DNA of 64,000 bases from positions 38,150,445 to 38,214,444 of the forward strand of contig JAOANR010000009.1 in assembly GCA_030278955.1 (NCBI GenBank), in the 5' to 3' direction. The notes beneath the pieces were generated by a model. It saw only the letters and a list, made by a program, of their open reading frames with translations, made no database searches and had not been told where the DNA came from. Positions 33,875 to 45,380 of this stretch are shown here, in pieces (positions within the stretch are counted from its first letter, which is position 1; every line of letters begins with the position of its first letter). The translations under genes were made by a program, and so were the position numbers. Source of the DNA: Hygrophila difformis (taxonomy: Eukaryota > Streptophyta > Magnoliopsida > Lamiales > Acanthaceae).

Positions 33875-34433
33875 ATTAGGGATATATATAGCGATGCATT
33901 ACTACTTATACCTCCTTTGACTATTGCCAGCACTACTACGTTCATTCTACCGCGTATAACCAAATAAGTTTCTTTTGAATGGAGCAATAAAAGAATTTCC
34001 AGCAGCTATTTCATTTATCCTTTATACTTATTCGTATATTATACCCGGAAGAAACTCAACCACATAAATATGCAATAACTAGTGGGCGGCCTCCACTCAT
34101 GTAAATGCAATGAAGAGGTAACGACGAAACCATAGTACCGTAAATCATAACTAAGGCAGGACAGTTCAACCATACTTCTAGAACAGCAACAAACAACTAA
34201 CCCATGTCAAACACATAACTAAGCAATAACATAACGAAAATATAAATCACAAATCCCAGACAACAGCAACGTCCTCATAAGGAGGGAACTAAACAAAGTA
34301 CGTCTGATGCAAAACTTAAACGAAAACGCGAAAATGAAAGGAGACATCACTGATCGGGAGGCGGGAACTGCCGACGCATGTAGTCGTCCATCTGCCGCAC
34401 ATAAGCGTACATGTCGGACAGGGTGGCCTGCTG
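33875..34433 (+). other. Spacer between ORF0 and the antisense ORF of D
   Basis: AT-rich spacer. No ORF, repeat or structural motif stands out. It contains the 3' region of the antisense gene, where a polyadenylation signal would lie on the minus strand. Confidence 0.5.
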
Positions 34434-35687
34434 CTAAGCCTGCCTCGTAGCAAACGAGTCCATACGGGTCTGGTAGAAGTCCAACATAGCATCGATGGCG
34501 TCATAACGAGCCTGCCCAGCTGCAAACCCGGCATCCATACCGACCCGCATCTCCTGCATCATCTGCAGCATCTGAGCCATCTCCTGTCCCTGAGGTGCCA
34601 CTGCAGGAGGTGGAGCTACTGGAGGAGGGGGTGGCTGCTCCGGTGGTACAACAAGGATCAGGCCGCCGTCATCAGTCTGCGGGCGAAGTACAGCACGGGG
34701 AGCCCCACGACGTAAGGCGCTACGCCGGTCAGCATAAGTCGGGATACGGTAGCAACGGCCCGCTACTAGGTCGTACGGATCTGTCTCCAGTGTAGTGCGA
34801 ATCCCCTGCGCCGCGCACAACCCACAGATGAGGTGAACATGGGTAATCACCCTACTCCCTCGTCCTCTCCGCATACCCCGCAAGTTGTCTTCGATACAAG
34901 GTCCTACATTCACCCTACCGTCTCGCGCGATAAAGCAAATGGTCTCGTAGACGTGATCCAGGACAATGTGGCTCCGGGTGATCGGCCGGACGCGCCCTAA
35001 CCACAGCTGAGCAAGCTCTCGCCAAGGGGAGTCCATCGTCGTCAAACGAAGCTCATGACCGTGCTCGAGCTGAGGAGGCACTATGGTGCATAAGGTGTTC
35101 CACGCAGGAGCAAGAACACGTCCCTCAGGCTGTGGGCGAAATACGCCATCGTCAGGCAAGCCAAAAGAGACATTGATCGCCTGAGCACTGAAGTCGAGAT
35201 AGCGACCACGGACCCATACCCGAGATAGGTCGTCACCCTCCCCGAGACCGCCAATGTTGGCGATAACCTCCATAGCCAGATAACCGGAGGCAACGCCCTC
35301 GGGGTGACGTGCCAGACCGGTCCACTGCAAATACTCCAAGACTGCACTGACCCTGTCATCGCCCAGATGAAGAGGATATATGCCTCTCTCAGGGACGTAA
35401 GCCCTGTTTCGACGAAGCTCGTCGAAATAAAAGTCCTGGGCAACCCTCGTCCTAAACCGGAACCTGTCGTGCCGGTGAGGATGCACCTCGTCTGGGAGAC
35501 CCCTGAGTCGCGGGCCCCGCTGCTCCTCGTCCTCCTCTGGCTCGCTCTCGTCGGAATCAGGCATCGCCGGAGCGGCATGACTGGGGCCAGCCTCATCAGC
35601 AACTCGTCTCCTAGTCCTCGGAGGACACATGAGAGACGCCAGAACGACCCATAGAAAGAGCAACATCCTGCAGGTAGCCAATACCAA
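34434..35687 (-). CDS. Antisense ORF in D: plant transposon-protein (Transposase_32-like) family, 417 aa
   Basis: Uninterrupted ORF on the strand opposite to D. The first ATG is 35687; a second in-frame ATG at 35666 follows a good splice acceptor and is the more likely start (410 aa). An acidic Ser/Glu-rich N-terminus (residues 40-56) precedes a core: AQDFYFDELRRNRAYVPERG (83-102), ANIGGLGEGDD (143-153), VWVRGRYLDFSAQAINVSFGLPDDG (157-181), SHIVLDHVYETICFIARDGRVNVGPCI (239-265), VITHVHLICGLCAAQGI (280-296). A proline run (350-363) and a C-terminal Met/Gln-rich coiled coil (367-415) follow. The core pattern resembles the 'putative plant transposon protein' domain (Transposase_32 as I recall), often found next to gag-like plant transposon genes; its function is unknown. 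No DDE triad is evident. Confidence 0.75.
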   Translation of the reverse strand: MVLATCRMLLFLWVVLASLMCPPRTRRRVADEAGPSHAAPAMPDSDESEPEEDEEQRGPRLRGLPDEVHPHRHDRFRFRTRVAQDFYFDELRRNRAYVPERGIYPLHLGDDRVSAVLEYLQWTGLARHPEGVASGYLAMEVIANIGGLGEGDDLSRVWVRGRYLDFSAQAINVSFGLPDDGVFRPQPEGRVLAPAWNTLCTIVPPQLEHGHELRLTTMDSPWRELAQLWLGRVRPITRSHIVLDHVYETICFIARDGRVNVGPCIEDNLRGMRRGRGSRVITHVHLICGLCAAQGIRTTLETDPYDLVAGRCYRIPTYADRRSALRRGAPRAVLRPQTDDGGLILVVPPEQPPPPPVAPPPAVAPQGQEMAQMLQMMQEMRVGMDAGFAAGQARYDAIDAMLDFYQTRMDSFATRQA

Positions 35688-36480
35688 TATTAGGATTCAA
35701 AACCGCAAACTAATTATCAAACGGAACCACACAGAAGCGCCAGTATAAACTCCTAACATAAGCAACCCATAAGAACCTCAAATTTATCATCGCCAAAACA
35801 AAGAATATGTTTAGAAAAATCCCCCAAAGTCCCCTGCGGCATTTCGTTGAACACGTTAAGAGCGCAATAAACCAAATTTTGAATTACTAACAAGCATATA
35901 GAATTTGCCACCGAAATGAAACAAGTACTTCAACAACAACCCATCATTACCAAATGGCTCCAAACAACGGGAAAATAAACCAATGATCATGCCACAACAC
36001 CAACCGAAAATTGAAATTTTATATTAGTCCTAAAAATCCAAATCAAAAGGGAAATCACTAGAAACATAAACACATTATGGCATAAACACAAGCAATACAA
36101 CTGAAATAACATCAATTGACACGAATGCTTACTAATTTGCACAAATCAAACCTAAAACTAGAAAACCCCCAAATTCTTCCAACTAAACCCTAACTCCCAA
36201 ATCTACCCAAAAACTAGGAAGACATAAGCATAAAAACTGAAATTGATAAGTGATTCTAGTAGATACATACCTTGGTTAGCGAAATCGGGACAGAAACCGG
36301 GAGAAATGGGGTAGAGGAGGTCGAATTTGATTGAAAACGGCGCTCGGTCGCGAAAGGGGGAAGTGGTGGAAAGGGCTCGCGCACCGCGAGCCCTATTTTT
36401 CGACCTGCCGCGGCCGCGCAGTCTCGGCGCGGCACCGCGCGACCACCGCGCGGAGGTTGAAAAATGTTTTCTTTTTTTTT
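35668..36480 (-). promoter_or_regulatory. Upstream region of the antisense ORF: putative leader exon, intron and GC-rich promoter
   Basis: On the minus strand, AACCAAG|GTATGT (donor, GT at 36270-36269) and TGGCTACCTGCAG|G (acceptor, AG at 35669-35668) would define a 603-nt AT-rich intron ending one base before the ATG at 35666. Upstream (36300-36440) is a GC-rich block with many CGCGCGG elements and no clear TATA box. This is the layout of an ordinary plant gene start and suggests independent transcription. Confidence 0.5.
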
Positions 36481-36559
36481 AATTTTATTTTAATTTAGTT
36501 ATCTCTTTTGGTTGTTGTTCGTTTCCCTTATTTTGCCCCATCCGACACTACCTAGCTAC

Positions 36560-37045
36560 CCGTGTCTAGGCGACGAGACTTGAAGTTCCGAAAGCAGCGA
36601 CGGGATGGCGCCAAGAATATCACAAACAACAGGGGTGTGATACGCTTCGGCGGACAAGGGAAAAACTAAGCCCACAATACATAGGACCATATGAGATCCT
36701 CGAAAGAGTGGGGAATCTAGCGTACCGGCTAGCACTGCCGCCTCAACTAGCACGCGTCCATAACGTGTTTCACGTCTCCCAACTGAAGAAGTATGTGCCC
36801 GACACGTCGAATGTACTCCAACCGGATGTAATCGAATTGGATGATGACTTGACCTATGAAGAAACCCCGGTGCAAATACTCGACTACAAGGAAAGGGTGA
36901 CAAGAAATATATCTGTAAAGATGGTCAAGGTCCTGTGGTCTAACCACGAGGCAGAAACGACGACCTGGGAATTGGAAGCCGACATGAGACAACGTTACCC
37001 TACCCTCTTCCAAGATGACCCGACCACAGTTATGGGGACATAACT
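36560..37045 (+). pseudogene. pol: D pol remnant: GPY/F module and chromodomain only
   Basis: Sequence starts at RRDLKF (E3: [10 protein letters not shown]) and, after a damaged first part, runs in one frame from 36708: [29 protein letters not shown], then a chromodomain (PVQILDYKERVTRN ... [22 protein letters not shown]) and RYPTLFQDDPTTVMGT. Everything upstream of the integrase C-terminus is deleted. A 111-codon ORF remains open, so a free chromodomain peptide could be made, but there is no obvious start context. It may be retained simply because it lies next to the polypurine tract. Confidence 0.85.
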
Positions 37046-37050
37046 GTATT

Positions 37051-37067
37051 CTTAAGGGGGGGGAGGA
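37051..37067 (+). promoter_or_regulatory. Outer polypurine tract (D)
   Basis: CTTAAGGGGGGGGAGGA directly precedes the 3' LTR start TGTAACACC at 37068. It is the best-preserved copy of this tract in the window. Confidence 0.88.
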
Positions 37068-37825
37068 TGTAACACCAGAGAAAAAAAAATTCAAATTGTT
37101 TTGAACTACGTCATGACTTGATCCCTTCACAGGGTACGTAGGCAGCTTGGGAATTTAAATACCAAGTTCAGTCATAAAATAAATCACAAAATAAAAATAT
37201 AACCGAAAGCATCCCAACGTTTAAACCCGAAGAAACCAAAACACAACTTCAGTAAAATCATTAAGGAAGGACGGGACGAGTTTAAGTAGACGAATTATCA
37301 TACGGGAGTTAGATCGAATTCGTAAATAAACCCACGTGAGAATTTCGAGTCGGGAATGACCCGAAAAGTTGGACCAAGAGCGCGAAGGATAGAAACCCGA
37401 TCGAGAAAAGGAAGAAAAGAACCGACGGACCACACGAACCGCCCGAACCGGCTGGTTCGGGCGGCGCGCACCACGCGCGCGCACGCGCGGCCACCGCGCG
37501 GGGAAAGGGAGACGCGTCCCAGGACTGTTCGCGCGCACTCCGCGCGGACAAAGGCTTATGTGCGTGCCACCACCGCGCCAGAGGTGCAGGAGGTGTAAAC
37601 TTTCCTTCTATGGCGATTTTCTTGCCAAAAATCCGTCCCCTATCGAGGGGAAGCGGATCAAGGCAGTGGGGAAGGTTATAGGGGTTGTGTTGGCCGCCCC
37701 TCCCCTTAGTTTTCAGTTTCTCAAAACCCTAGACACTCCCAACTCCCTCTCCAAGCCAAAACTCATCCGACGACAACTTCCGGCGAACATTCCGGCGACG
37801 GCGAGGCAAACGGGACGAAGGCACT
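37068..37825 (+). repeat. D 3' LTR, left part (continues at 49039)
   Basis: It starts TGTAACACCAGAG and is collinear with 30333-31094 of the 5' LTR, including the GC-rich block. It stops at GCACT (37821-37825), the left target duplication of E3. Confidence 0.93.
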
Positions 37826-40433
37826 TGTAACACCCCGGTTTTTGGTCACCCAGGTCGGGATGTCACCGCCACATCCCCCTAGTAAGACACGGTTTCTTCG
37901 AGCTTACTAAAGAGGTGCAAGGCTAGGTATTGCAGTATTTAAAACATTTAAATCATTCCAGATAGCCCATTCAACATAATTGGAAAATAATAATAGTATA
38001 GCACAGCGGAAATAATTGTTTTAGTATAGTATTGCAGCGGAAAATTTAAATAGGGCCGACATGGCCAAAACACGGGTTAAACAGGCCCGTTCATAATGTA
38101 GTCTAAAGTACGAATTTAAAAGCAAAACAAAGTTCCCAAAATCCCATGCATGATTCGTGCCCACACATGCTCATTCCACATATTCTGTAAGAAAAGGAAT
38201 AAAAACGGTTTTGGTCAGCAAACTTGCTGAGTAAGCTAACACATGCATGATCGTAGGGTTTAAAAGCCATTAATTTAATAAATAACTGAAAGCATGATAT
38301 TAACATATTATTCACTTTAATCTAATGAACTATTCAATAGCATAATTTATTTCATGGCTCTATTTAATAACACATATCGCATGGTTTAGAATAATAGCCA
38401 TAATTTAAAGAAAGCATTTAAATAATTTAATTGGACATCAACATAATTTAATCTAATTTAATTTAGTTTAATATCCCCATTACATCCCCGATTTGGTATC
38501 TCAAAGTTTCACGATAGTATCGCGATGTCAACAAGTTTAGCCGGTAGCCCGGCGGCCGCAACCGTATCAGCCATACCCAGTACCACTCCGGAGCCTCGGG
38601 AAACCCATACGGATATTCACGAGAGTGTAGGCTCTATATTTCACCGTTTTGGCAATATCACATTTCAAGTTTAGCGCGCGGGGTCACCATCGTCCATTAC
38701 GGCACGAAGTGAATCGTTAGGGGGCACCCTGCAGAGCACTCACCCCTAATTTTAATTTATCAAGTTTGTAAGGGGATTAAATTTTTAAAATCTGACTTCA
38801 ATTGTATTTATTTAGAAATAATATCTCAACTCGTTTCAACCCTAAAGGTTAATTCCATGTTTCAACAAGATTTCAAGATTTTGTTTCCGGTAAACCACAG
38901 TTTACTCTAAAATTCGTCTAAAATCAGATTTAATTCCAAAAATTCCAAAATTTCATATCTGACTCAGAAATGTCAAGATCTACAACTTTCGTGTTTTAAC
39001 TTTTTCAATCCGAGATACCTAAGTAGGTCAAAATCACCAATTTTCGCATAAGAATAATTCTGTCCGAGTTTAATGTATCACAGTTTAAAGATTTCGAATT
39101 CTACCATAGCAATTCAACTCCAAATCTGATGAAATTTTACAGAGATCATCTTAAGACAATTATCTACAAGTTTCATATTCGGCCAAAGATCAAAAACAGT
39201 CTAGATCCTATGTCAAAAACGTGATCAAGATCATTCCTAAGTTCTGTCCAAGATTTCAAGATCTAGATTCAAACAGTTCGGTTTTGGTAGGTTTTCACAT
39301 ATCAAATCGACTCCAAAAATTCTCAACAATTTACAGTAGCTAGATCTAGGACTTAGGAACGTTTTTCATGTTTTAAGTTTCTCCGCTTGAATTCGTTTTC
39401 AGGTTCGGAAAAATTCATCAAATCTGTTACGTCGGTAGAAAGTATAAATTGACAGATTTTCGATTTCTTGGTAATCTTTTAGTTTGAATGTTTTAATTCA
39501 TCCCAAAACCATGTAAGAGTTAACTTACAGAGTTTATGAACGCCCGGGATCGTCTATTCGAAGGCGTGGCTTCCCGTCCACCGTTTCTCCTCTCCGTTCG
39601 TCGGGTTCTACGATCTAGATCCAATACGAGGTGTAGAAGAGAAAAGAAGAAGATTAGGATTCGTTTTCGAATCGTTTATTGAACAAGGATTCGATCGAGA
39701 CTTACCACGACTATGGAGATCTGTAGAAATTTCGTCCAACAGCGTTCGTGTTGGTTTCGTGCCTCCGACGACTCCGGATTTAGGGTTTCGAATGTGTAGA
39801 AAATTGTAGGGTTTTGTAAAAGTATTCGGAGCTCCTAGGAGGTCTTATTTATAGATATCTAAGACCTAGGGCGTCCAAAATCTGACCCCAAGGGTCTTGG
39901 GTCGAGAGATGTTCAACCGAAAGTCGAAAAATCCGCGTTCGGGCGAGAGATTCACGCAACGGGCAAATCTGTCGCTTGGCGCGGTCGTGGCGCGCCCTTC
40001 CCCTTGTGACCACGCGGCCACCTCGCCGAACTCGCCTGGACTTCGGTCCGGGCGGGTCGTGCGATCCGTCGTGCTTTTCCGCCTCTCTTTCGGGTTTCTA
40101 TCCCTCTATGCTCCCGAATTCCGATTTCCGGGGTATCTTCGGGTTTCTACTTTCTCTCTAAATTTTTACTCGGTTCTCTTATGGATGTTTGGACTCGAAT
40201 CCTCAAGTTCATTAGTGTCGGGTTTCGGTGTACAATTTATTTATCCTTACTCAATTCTTTTTATTTAATTAAATTCCTTTAATTCCTTTTTAAGTTAAAT
40301 CTCATTTCTCATTTCCTTATCTTTATTTATTTCTTTATTTGCTGGATTCATTTATTTATTTTATTTATTGTATTTATTTTTTATTTATTTAATTATTGTT
40401 TTATTTTATGTTGGAAAATTCTCGGGTATTACA
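37826..40433 (-). repeat. E3 3' LTR (2608 bp)
   Basis: From TGTAACACCCCGG to the reverse of TGTAATACCCGAG, the same limits as the 5' LTR. It is the reference for the inner LTR start: outside it lie the inner polypurine tract and a relic outer start at 40633. Confidence 0.93.
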
Positions 40434-40650
40434 GTCTACCCTCCTTAAGAATCAACTTCGTCCTCGAAGTTGTGTTTCGGCTTTTCTCGTGCTAAGGTCT
40501 TGTGTTTGTTTTATTATGTTGTGACTGAACTTAGAATTAAAACTTCTAAGCTGCCTACGTACCCGGTAAAGGGATCAAGTCATAACGTAGTTCAAAAGTT
40601 TACACAAGTGCACGAAAAATAGGTGGTATGACATCCTCTCCCCCTTAAGA
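40434..40650 (-). promoter_or_regulatory. Inner and outer polypurine tracts of E3 with conserved hairpin
   Basis: Element sense: the outer tract (40650-40634, TAAGGGGGAGAGGA), a relic LTR start TGTCATACC (40633), about 160 bp, the perfect hairpin CAACTTCGAGGACGAAGTTG (40472-40453), the inner tract TTCTTAAGGAGGGTAGAC, then the real LTR start at 40433. Confidence 0.85.
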
Positions 40651-40656
40651 TTGCAG

Positions 40657-43600
40657 TTATGTCCCCATAACTGTGTCGGTATCGGTTTGGAACAATGTCG
40701 GGTATCGTTCCCTCATGTCGGATTCTGCTTCCCAAGTTGCCGTCTCACTTTCGTGGTTTGACCAAAGAACCTTGATCATTTTGACGGTTTTGTTCCTCGT
40801 TACTCGTTCCTTAGTATCGAGAATACGCACTGGGACTTCTTCGTAAGCCAAATCTTCATCGAGCTCAATTATCTCCGGTTGAAGTACATGTGTCGAGTCC
40901 GGCACATACTTCTTTAGTTGCGAGACATGAAAGACATTATGAACTCGATCTAAGTGTTGCGGTAAAGCCAATCGGTAGGCTAGAGTTCCGACTCGTTCTA
41001 GAATTTCGTAAGGTCCTATATATCGAGGACTTAACTTCCCTCGTTTGCCAAAGCGCATCACCCCCTTCATGGGTGATATCTTTAGCATGACCCTATCTCC
41101 CACTTGAAATTCTAGGTCTCGTCGTCTCACGTCGGCATAACTCTTTTGACGGTCTTGTGCGGCTTTCATCTTCCCTTGAATCACTTTGATGTGTTGAGCC
41201 ATGTCTTCGATAAGTTGTGGTCCCACTACCACGGACTTATCGTTTTCTTCCCAGCTCAATGGGCTTCGGCACTTTCGTCCATACAACGCCTCGAAAGGTG
41301 CCATGCCGATGCTAGCATGGTAGCTATTATTACATGAAAACTCAATCAAGGGTAAATGAGATTCCCAATTCCCTTTAAATTCCAACACGCATGCTCTCAG
41401 CATGTCTTCTAGTGTTTGGATTGTTCTCTCGGTTTGACCATCCGTCATCGGGTGGAATGCGGTGCTCATTTTGATTTGAGTACCGAGAGCCTTTTGTAAC
41501 TCCGTCCAAAAGTGAGAGACAAATCTACTGTCTCTATCGGAAATGATGTCATGTGGTACTCCATGTCGTCGTACCACATTATCAATGTAGGCTCGGGCCA
41601 ATTGGTCCATAGTCCACGTGTCTTTCATTGGGATAAATATGGCTGTCTTCGTTAGCCTATCCACAATCACCCAAATCTTGTTCATGCCTTTAGGTGATCG
41701 GGGTAATCCCGAGACAAAGTCCATTGAGATGCTATCCCACTTCCAATTTGGAATCTCTAGTGGTTGCATCAATCCTAGGGGTTTATGTCGCACTGCCTTA
41801 ACCTTTTGGCAGGTGAGACATCTCGCCACGAAGTTCGCCACTTCCTTCTTCATTTCCGGCCACCAATAGATCTTCTTCAGATCTTTGTACAGCTTGTCAC
41901 CTCCGGGATGTACGGAATATGGCGTGTTGTGCCCTTCCTCCATCAACCTTTGTTTCAACTCGGCACATTTAAGGGGCACACACCATCTCCCTTTAAAACG
42001 GATGCTTCCATCCTCGCGGACAGCAAATCCTATTGCCTTTCCTTCGGCAATATACCCTTTTATCTTCTCGAGTTTCGGGTCGCCCGGTTGAGCGAGTCGA
42101 ATCTCGTCCAATATTGGAGTTTCTACGACCATGGCATTGACCGTTTCTCTCACTGTGCCAGGATGCACAAGTTCTAACTCCAATCTTGCCAATTCCATGT
42201 ACAATGCCGGCGGAATTACCAACGAGTTTGTAACGTGTTGGGTTTTCCGACTTAGGGCATCGGCTACCACATTCGCCTTCCCCTCGTGGTATGCTATCTC
42301 TAAATCGTAGTCTTTAATAAGTTCCAACCACCTTCGCTGTCTCAAATTCAACTCCTTCTGAGTGAATATATATTTCAAGCTCTTGTGGTCGGTGAACATT
42401 CGACACTTCCGCCCATAAAGATAATGTCTCCATATCTTTAGAGCGAAAACGACCGCTGCCAACTCCAGGTCGTGTGTCGGATAATTTTCCTCGTGAGGTT
42501 TTAGTTGGCGTGATGCATAGGCTACGACTCTCGAGTCTTGCATCAAGACACAACCTAAACCTTCCTTCGAAGCATCGCTGTAAACTTCGAAGTCACCATT
42601 CTCTGATGGTAGTGTTAATATGGGTGTGGTTGTGAGTCGTTTCTTCAGCTCTTGAAACGCAGTCTCACAAGTTTCGGTCCACTCGTATTTTGCTCCTTTC
42701 TTCAGTAGCTGGGTCAAAGGACGTGCAATCCTTGAAAAGTCCTTCACAAATCGTCTATAATTCCCGGCTAATCCAAGGAAACTCCTTATTTCCATTGGAC
42801 TCTTCGGAGTCGCCCATTCAGTTACGGCGGAAACCTTTTCCGGATCCACTGATACTCCATCAGCGGATACTATGTGTCCGAGAAATGCCACTTCTTTCAA
42901 CCAGAAATCGCATTTCGACAGCTTGCCGTATAGCTGATTTCTTCGCAAGATTTCTAACACTTGATGTAAGTGTTGGGCATGCTCTTCCTTGCTCTTTGAG
43001 TAGATCAGGATGTCGTCGATGAACACTACGACGCACTGATCTAACAATTCTCGGAACACGTTGTTCATGAGATTCATGAACATGGCCGGAGCATTTGTTA
43101 ACCCGAAGGATAACACTGTGAACTCGTAATGGCCATATCGCGTTCGAAATGCCGTCTTCGGAATGTCCTTCTCGGCGATCCTCAATTGATGATACCCAGA
43201 TCGCAAATCGATCTTCGAGAATACTGAAGCTCCCTTCAGTTGATCAAACAGATCCTCTATTCTCGGTAGGGGGTATTTATTCTTAATGGTCACTTGGTTT
43301 AGTCCTCGGTAATCTATGCAAAGACGTAGTCCTCCGTCTTTCTTCTTGACAAATAAAACCGGTGCTCCCCAAGGGGACGTATCGGTCTTATGTAACCCTT
43401 TCCTAACAGCTCCTCGAGTTGTTCTTTTAACTCCTTCATTTCCAGTGGTGCCATCCGGTACGGAGCTTTTGAGACAGGCTCTGTCCCCGGAATGAGATCT
43501 ATAGTGAATTCAAGATCTCTCTCAGGTGGCATGCCCGGAACGTCCTCAGGGAACACGTCCGGGTATTCTCTTACCACTGGTATGCTATCAACCTTGTTCT

Positions 43601-44072
43601 CTTCCGCCTCAAGGTTGTGCACATAGCACGCATATAGTTCGTACCCCTTACGCATCAAGTTACTTAGTTTAAGTGCACTAACGATTTTGTTACTTTTCTT
43701 AGGGGGCTGAGAGTAATAGATAACTCTCTTTCCCCTACTTTTTGACAAGGTGATCTTTTGCTTTTGGCATTCGATCACCGCCTTATACTGGGATAACCAA
43801 TCCATCCCCAGTATGATGTCAAAGTCTCTTAAGTTAAATTCTACCAAGTTCGCGAAGAATTCTACGTTCTTTATCACTATAGGAATTCCGTTATATCGTT
43901 TAGAGCAAGAAACTACTTCTCCAGAAGGCAATTGAATTCCTAAGCTAATTCTCTCGCACTTAGGTAGATCTAACTCAGGCACTATCCTTGATGCTATAAT
44001 TGAGCAACTAGCTCCAGAATCAAATAGAATTCTAAGGGGCATATTCAACACATAAAATGTACCTGCCATCAC
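40657..44072 (-). pseudogene. pol: E3 pol, complete apart from one 1-bp deletion
   Basis: Two ORFs form one pol. The first (44072-43314) holds the protease with its active site DSGAS (Asp 18), ILGMDWLSQYK and the RT start. A 1-bp deletion near 43385 (after GYIRP) shifts the frame. The second (43293-40657, 878 codons) holds RT (FIDD 91-94), RNase H (Asp240, Glu277, Asp302, Asp345), integrase zinc finger (His455, His462, Cys492, Cys495), catalytic Asp525, Asp586 and Glu622, the GPY/F module ([10 protein letters not shown]) and a chromodomain (about 795-870) ending [16 protein letters not shown]. All catalytic residues I can check are present. The chromodomain probably targets insertion to heterochromatin, as described for chromoviruses. 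Confidence 0.93.
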
Positions 44073-44075
44073 TTC

Positions 44076-45380
44076 TCATTGCGCAGGCACGTCCGCTTGG
44101 TTCACCACGTTCAGCCTCCCCATAGGGCGTCCCTGATTGCCCTGCTGATTCGCATTCGGCTGCTGATTTTGTTGCTGGTTTTGATTCTGAGGGGGCGGAG
44201 GTCGTTGGTTCTGGTTCTGGTTTTGCGGCCTATTTTGAGGGGGTCTGTACCCTTGGTTATTCCCGTTTCGCCCGTTTTGATTTTGAGGCTGTTCTTGCCC
44301 CGCGACCAAATCGTCCCTCTTCGTTATGTTCTCGAGCCTAGTCCGGCAGTCCCGTCGAACGTGACCCATTCGACCGCATCGGTAACAGGCGCCTTGTTGC
44401 GGGCATCCCCTTGCCAGATGGGGTCGTCCACATCTCGGGCAAGGCGGTACCGGATCTTCTTGGTTGAACCTCCTCCCAGTGTTGTTTTGTTGGGGCCTAT
44501 TCGACCCTCTGCGCTGCTCGTTCCTTCCAGTGTTGTTCTCGTTTCTTGAGTCTCGACTTCTCTTGTCTTGGGGACCCCTGCTGGACTCCCCACTCACCCT
44601 TCTTTTCAGCTGATGCACGCGTGCTACCGCCACAGCGCGGTCATACACAGCTTGCAAATCGGGGTAGTGTACCCCCGCGATCACCTCGCGCACAGACAGG
44701 TTCAGTCCCATCTCGAACTTCTGTGCCTTTTCTGCATCAGTAGACACTAGCCTTGGTGCGAACCTCACCAGCTCCTTGAAGCGTGTGTAGTATTCCTGCA
44801 CCGTTTGGCCTCCTTGCTTCAGCGACAGGAACTCTTCGTACATGGCAGCTTTAGTACTCAAGGGGTAGAATCGATCCCTGAGTAGTTCCATCATCTCCAT
44901 CCACGAGTAGGGCTCGTCATCTTCAGTCAGTTTGGCTTGAGTGGCCTGCCACCAGTCGTCAGCTTCGCCTCCCAAGTAGTACGAAGCGACGTGCACTCTT
45001 TCTCCTTCCGGACATTTAACTGCTCCCAGCAGCTTGTCGAAGGTCCGGATCCACTCTTCCAGTTTAGCTGGATCCTCCTCACCAGCATACTGGGGCGGCT
45101 GGTAAGGATTCACCATCGCCAGGTAGTTAGGGCGAGCTTGGGGCGGAGGTACCGCCGCAGCTTGACCCTGGTTGACTTGCGCGTTCCCGAGCGCAATCAA
45201 CACTTCCTCTATCGTCCTAAGACGATCGCCCACATTATTCGGTGCGGGGGCGTCCTGCGCACCTTGGGGCTGTTCCATTTCAGGTTGAATCGGTTCAGTG
45301 ACGTTTGGTGGTGTTTCAGTAGGTGTTTCAGTGGTGGTTTGGGGAGCGGTTTGAGTCCTTCCTCTTCCTCTGGGTGCCAT
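44076..45380 (-). CDS. gag: E3 Gag, 434 aa
   Basis: Intact ORF that starts MAPRGRGRTQ. The gag domain spans about residues 105-235 (WIRTFDKLLGAVKCP, VASYYLGGEADDWW, YSWMEMMELLRDRFYP, QEYYTRFKELVRFAPRL). A basic region follows (258-300), then two zinc knuckles: Cys314-Cys317-His321-Cys326 and Cys332-Cys335-His340-Cys345. A Gln/Asn/Pro-rich tail ends NVVNQADVPAQ. The TGA stop (44078-44076) replaces a Gly codon that is GGA in copy A, so gag and pol were probably one frame; whether this stop is a lesion or permits recoding is unknown. It forms the particle shell and binds RNA. Confidence 0.93.
   Translation of the reverse strand: MAPRGRGRTQTAPQTTTETPTETPPNVTEPIQPEMEQPQGAQDAPAPNNVGDRLRTIEEVLIALGNAQVNQGQAAAVPPPQARPNYLAMVNPYQPPQYAGEEDPAKLEEWIRTFDKLLGAVKCPEGERVHVASYYLGGEADDWWQATQAKLTEDDEPYSWMEMMELLRDRFYPLSTKAAMYEEFLSLKQGGQTVQEYYTRFKELVRFAPRLVSTDAEKAQKFEMGLNLSVREVIAGVHYPDLQAVYDRAVAVARVHQLKRRVSGESSRGPQDKRSRDSRNENNTGRNEQRRGSNRPQQNNTGRRFNQEDPVPPCPRCGRPHLARGCPQQGACYRCGRMGHVRRDCRTRLENITKRDDLVAGQEQPQNQNGRNGNNQGYRPPQNRPQNQNQNQRPPPPQNQNQQQNQQPNANQQGNQGRPMGRLNVVNQADVPAQ

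Noticed and set aside
34595..35654. Plus-strand and alternative minus-strand ORFs within the antisense gene of D (e.g. 173 codons at 35602-35081)
   Set aside because: They overlap the 417-codon ORF in other frames of a GC-rich gene; only the 417-codon frame shows a recognisable domain pattern.
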